Below are positions 5,896 to 7,358 of a stretch of 7,358 nucleotides of DNA, in pieces (the first letter of the stretch is position 1; each line of letters starts with the position of its first letter). Made by a program: the position numbers and the translations under genes. A model generated the notes under the pieces. The model had not been told where the DNA came from. It made no database searches and saw only the letters and a program-made list of their open reading frames with translations. Origin of the DNA: Acidobacteriota bacterium (GTDB taxonomy: Bacteria > Acidobacteriota > Polarisedimenticolia > J045); contig JAJRXN010000222.1 in NCBI GenBank assembly GCA_024276295.1, positions 1-7,358 on the forward strand. The letters run 5' to 3'.

Positions 5896-6921
5896 ATGGA
5901 TTCCAGGAACCAGACAGGAAGGGTCGCCATCGCGGTGCTGGTCGCGGCGGCCGCCGCCCTCGTCCTCGCGACAGGCGGCGTCTTCGCCTACGACACGTAC
6001 ACCAGGAACGGCGACACCAACACATACTGCGCCGAGTGCCACGGAGATTTCCGCGCTTCCGGCTACGTCTCGAAGGTCGACGGCCAGCCGTGGAACGACG
6101 ACCTGCACGACACGCACCGCAACGCGATGCTCGGCGGAGACTGCGATGCGTGCCATTTCAGCAACCGGCGCGTTCCGACCTACATCGGCAAGTCCAACGG
6201 CGGTGACGGTCTCGGGGCGTGGGGCTGCGTCGGCTGCCACGGCCGCAGCCAGGACGGTTCCGGCAGCGGCACGAACGGCTGGGGCGCCGGTCTGCGGCAG
6301 GTACATTTCCGCGGCGGCGAGACGGTCTGCCTGAACTGCCACTCCGATTCGGACCCGGCGAGCAAGACGACGGTCGGCGAACACGTCATGCCCGAGTACT
6401 ACGCCAACCCGGGTACCGGGCACGACATCCCCACCGACCCGTGCAACCCCGCGCCGACCTATCCGGAGAACTACCAGGCGTCGACGCTGGGACTCGACAA
6501 CGACGGCGACGGGACGTTCGACGAGGCCGACCCGGACTGCAGCCTGACGGCACCGACGCCGGGCGAGGCTTCGGGAAGGGGGCTCGCACCGCTGCTGGTC
6601 ACCGGCCTCGACAAGGCCCTCGGCGTGATGTCGCTCGGCTGGGACCCGACCTGCCAGGCGAGCGACAACCGGATCGTCTTCGGTGCGCTGGCGGACGTCG
6701 CAGTCTACGGCTACAGCGGACAGGAATGCGCGATCGGCAACAGCGGGACGTACGACTGGACCTACCCGACCGATCCACCGTCGTTCTTCTTCATCGTGGT
6801 CGCCGACGACGGCCAGCACGAGGGGAGCTACGGTACCGATTCCGACGGGACGGAACGACCTGCGTGGGGCGCGGCGGTGACCTGTCCTCTGCCGCAGGAC
6901 CTGACCCGGCGCTGCGACTGA
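5896..6921 (+). CDS. Exported tetrahaem cytochrome c with calcium-loop-like motif and C-terminal non-haem module
   Basis: The 341-residue protein has an N-terminal hydrophobic segment (10-31, ending GGVFA) acting as signal peptide or anchor, with no lipobox. Four CXXCH haem c sites follow: CAECH (45-49), CDACH (83-87), CVGCH (111-115) and CLNCH (145-149). His71 and His74 (LHDTH), His137, His163 and His176 are candidate distal ligands, so bis-His haems are plausible. LDNDGDGTFDEADPDC (200-215) resembles an Asp-rich calcium loop of thrombospondin-3 type. Residues about 216-341 are a haem-free module (VYGYSGQECAIG, SFFFIVVADDG, CPLPQDL) of a kind I recall at the ends of secreted Acidobacteriota proteins. 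Six cysteines outside the haem sites (183, 215, 253, 278, 330, 340) could form disulfides. The predicted role is periplasmic or extracellular electron transfer; partner unknown. A convergent multihaem gene follows. Confidence 0.9.
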   Translation: MDSRNQTGRVAIAVLVAAAAALVLATGGVFAYDTYTRNGDTNTYCAECHGDFRASGYVSKVDGQPWNDDLHDTHRNAMLGGDCDACHFSNRRVPTYIGKSNGGDGLGAWGCVGCHGRSQDGSGSGTNGWGAGLRQVHFRGGETVCLNCHSDSDPASKTTVGEHVMPEYYANPGTGHDIPTDPCNPAPTYPENYQASTLGLDNDGDGTFDEADPDCSLTAPTPGEASGRGLAPLLVTGLDKALGVMSLGWDPTCQASDNRIVFGALADVAVYGYSGQECAIGNSGTYDWTYPTDPPSFFFIVVADDGQHEGSYGTDSDGTERPAWGAAVTCPLPQDLTRRCD

Positions 6922-6942
6922 CCGGGACCGGTCTCCGGCAGG

Positions 6943-6995
6943 GGGAGCGCGCCGCACGACCGTGATTCCCGATGCGCGGCCGTGCGGCGTCTCCC
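6943..6995. terminator. Long hairpin between convergent genes, probable bidirectional terminator
   Basis: The core arms are CGCCGCACG (6950-6958) and CGTGCGGCG (6981-6989). The stem continues inward after one mismatch (6960-6962 with 6977-6979) around a 14-nt loop. It continues outward through a wobble pair and a bulged C to GGGAG/CTCCC (6943-6947 with 6991-6995). It lies between the stop codons of the two cytochrome genes (6921 and 7015). Neither strand shows a proper U-tract, so it may act as an mRNA 3'-end stabiliser or a U-tract-less terminator. Confidence 0.6.
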
Positions 6996-7014
6996 GTCGG
7001 TCGTTCCCCGAGGC

Positions 7015-7358
7015 TCAGACCTGATGGCAGCTCAGGCAGAGCCTGCTGCGCGTCATCTCCACCGCGACCTTTCCCGGCCGGTCGCTGAACAGCCGGTGGC
7101 ACGAACCGCAGCCGACCTGCCCGTCGAACAGCCGGATGCCCTCGCGTGCCAGTTCGCGCACCGCCGCCTCCGGCATCGGTCCCGGACCGAGCGATGCCAT
7201 CGACACGCCGATCGGATGGCTGTGACCGAGTTCCTTCGTCACGTGCACCTCGTACGGCGTGACACCGGCATGGGAGCCGTCGTGGCACGACAGGCAGCGC
7301 CGGGACATCCGGTCGAGACCGGCGTCTCCGAACGCCCTGCGGCCGCGATCCCGCCGCC
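7015..7358 (-). CDS. Doubled-CXXCH multihaem cytochrome c, C-terminal part (5' end off the window)
   Basis: The frame is open from the right edge to a TGA at 7015-7017, giving 113 visible residues. Three CXXCH sites are visible: CLSCH (codons 7282-7296), CGSCH (7096-7110) and CLSCH (7024-7038), the last only two residues from the C-terminus. The order CLSCHDG, then GHSHPIGV, then VGCGSCH, then LCLSCH follows the doubled-CXXCH (paired CXXCH) cytochrome pattern, whose SHP-type histidines often serve as distal haem ligands. The product is probably exported and holds more haems upstream. An internal ATG at 7306-7308 is an unlikely start because it sits four codons before a haem motif with no signal peptide, while the frame continues upstream. 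It converges on the tetrahaem gene, so the two are not one operon but may share an electron-transfer role. Confidence 0.85.
   Translation of the reverse strand, partial: RRDRGRRAFGDAGLDRMSRRCLSCHDGSHAGVTPYEVHVTKELGHSHPIGVSMASLGPGPMPEAAVRELAREGIRLFDGQVGCGSCHRLFSDRPGKVAVEMTRSRLCLSCHQV

Noticed and set aside
5733..5930. Small minus-strand open frame in the gap before the cytochrome
   Set aside because: No ribosome site or recognisable motif, and it overlaps the cytochrome's start and signal peptide.
7015..7308. A complete 97-residue trihaem protein starting at the ATG 7306-7308
   Set aside because: No signal peptide or Shine-Dalgarno, a haem motif four codons after the Met, and the frame continues open to the window edge; a partial longer gene is more likely.

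Overview
The window is GC-rich bacterial DNA with nearly all third codon positions G or C. It encodes an exported, envelope-oriented gene set. Signal peptides, multihaem c-type cytochromes, a secreted zinc peptidase with a C-terminal Fn3-like module, and a tetrahaem protein with a calcium-loop plus beta module together suggest a Gram-negative, soil or sediment type bacterium. Acidobacteriota (Thermoanaerobaculia/Holophagae-like) is my best guess. The phylum is an inference from style of gene content; no marker gene is present.

Layout. (1) Minus strand, 2273 down past the left edge: a large secreted HEWGH zinc metallopeptidase, C-terminally incomplete. (2) A 145-bp divergent intergenic region (2274-2418) with back-to-back promoter-like hexamers and two interlocking inverted repeats. 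(3) Plus strand, 2419-5732: a two-gene, translationally coupled unit (GTGA 4-bp overlap) encoding an exported sulfatase/phosphodiesterase-superfamily enzyme and a polytopic GT-C-like membrane protein with a C-terminal beta-rich domain. (4) A 163-bp gap (5733-5895) with a weak promoter candidate and GC-rich hairpins. (5) Plus strand, 5896-6921: an exported tetrahaem cytochrome c with a C-terminal non-haem module. (6) A 93-bp convergent intergenic region holding a long hairpin. (7) Minus strand, 7015 to the right edge: the C-terminal part of a doubled-CXXCH multihaem cytochrome.

How they may work together. The sulfatase-like enzyme and the membrane glycosyltransferase-like protein are probably co-expressed and may decorate or trim a cell-envelope glycan or lipid. 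The two convergent cytochromes suggest periplasmic or extracellular electron transfer. The peptidase looks like an independent secreted digestive enzyme sharing only a divergent control region with the sulfatase operon. There are no RNA genes, CRISPR arrays or mobile elements, and no gene-free stretch exceeds 165 bp.
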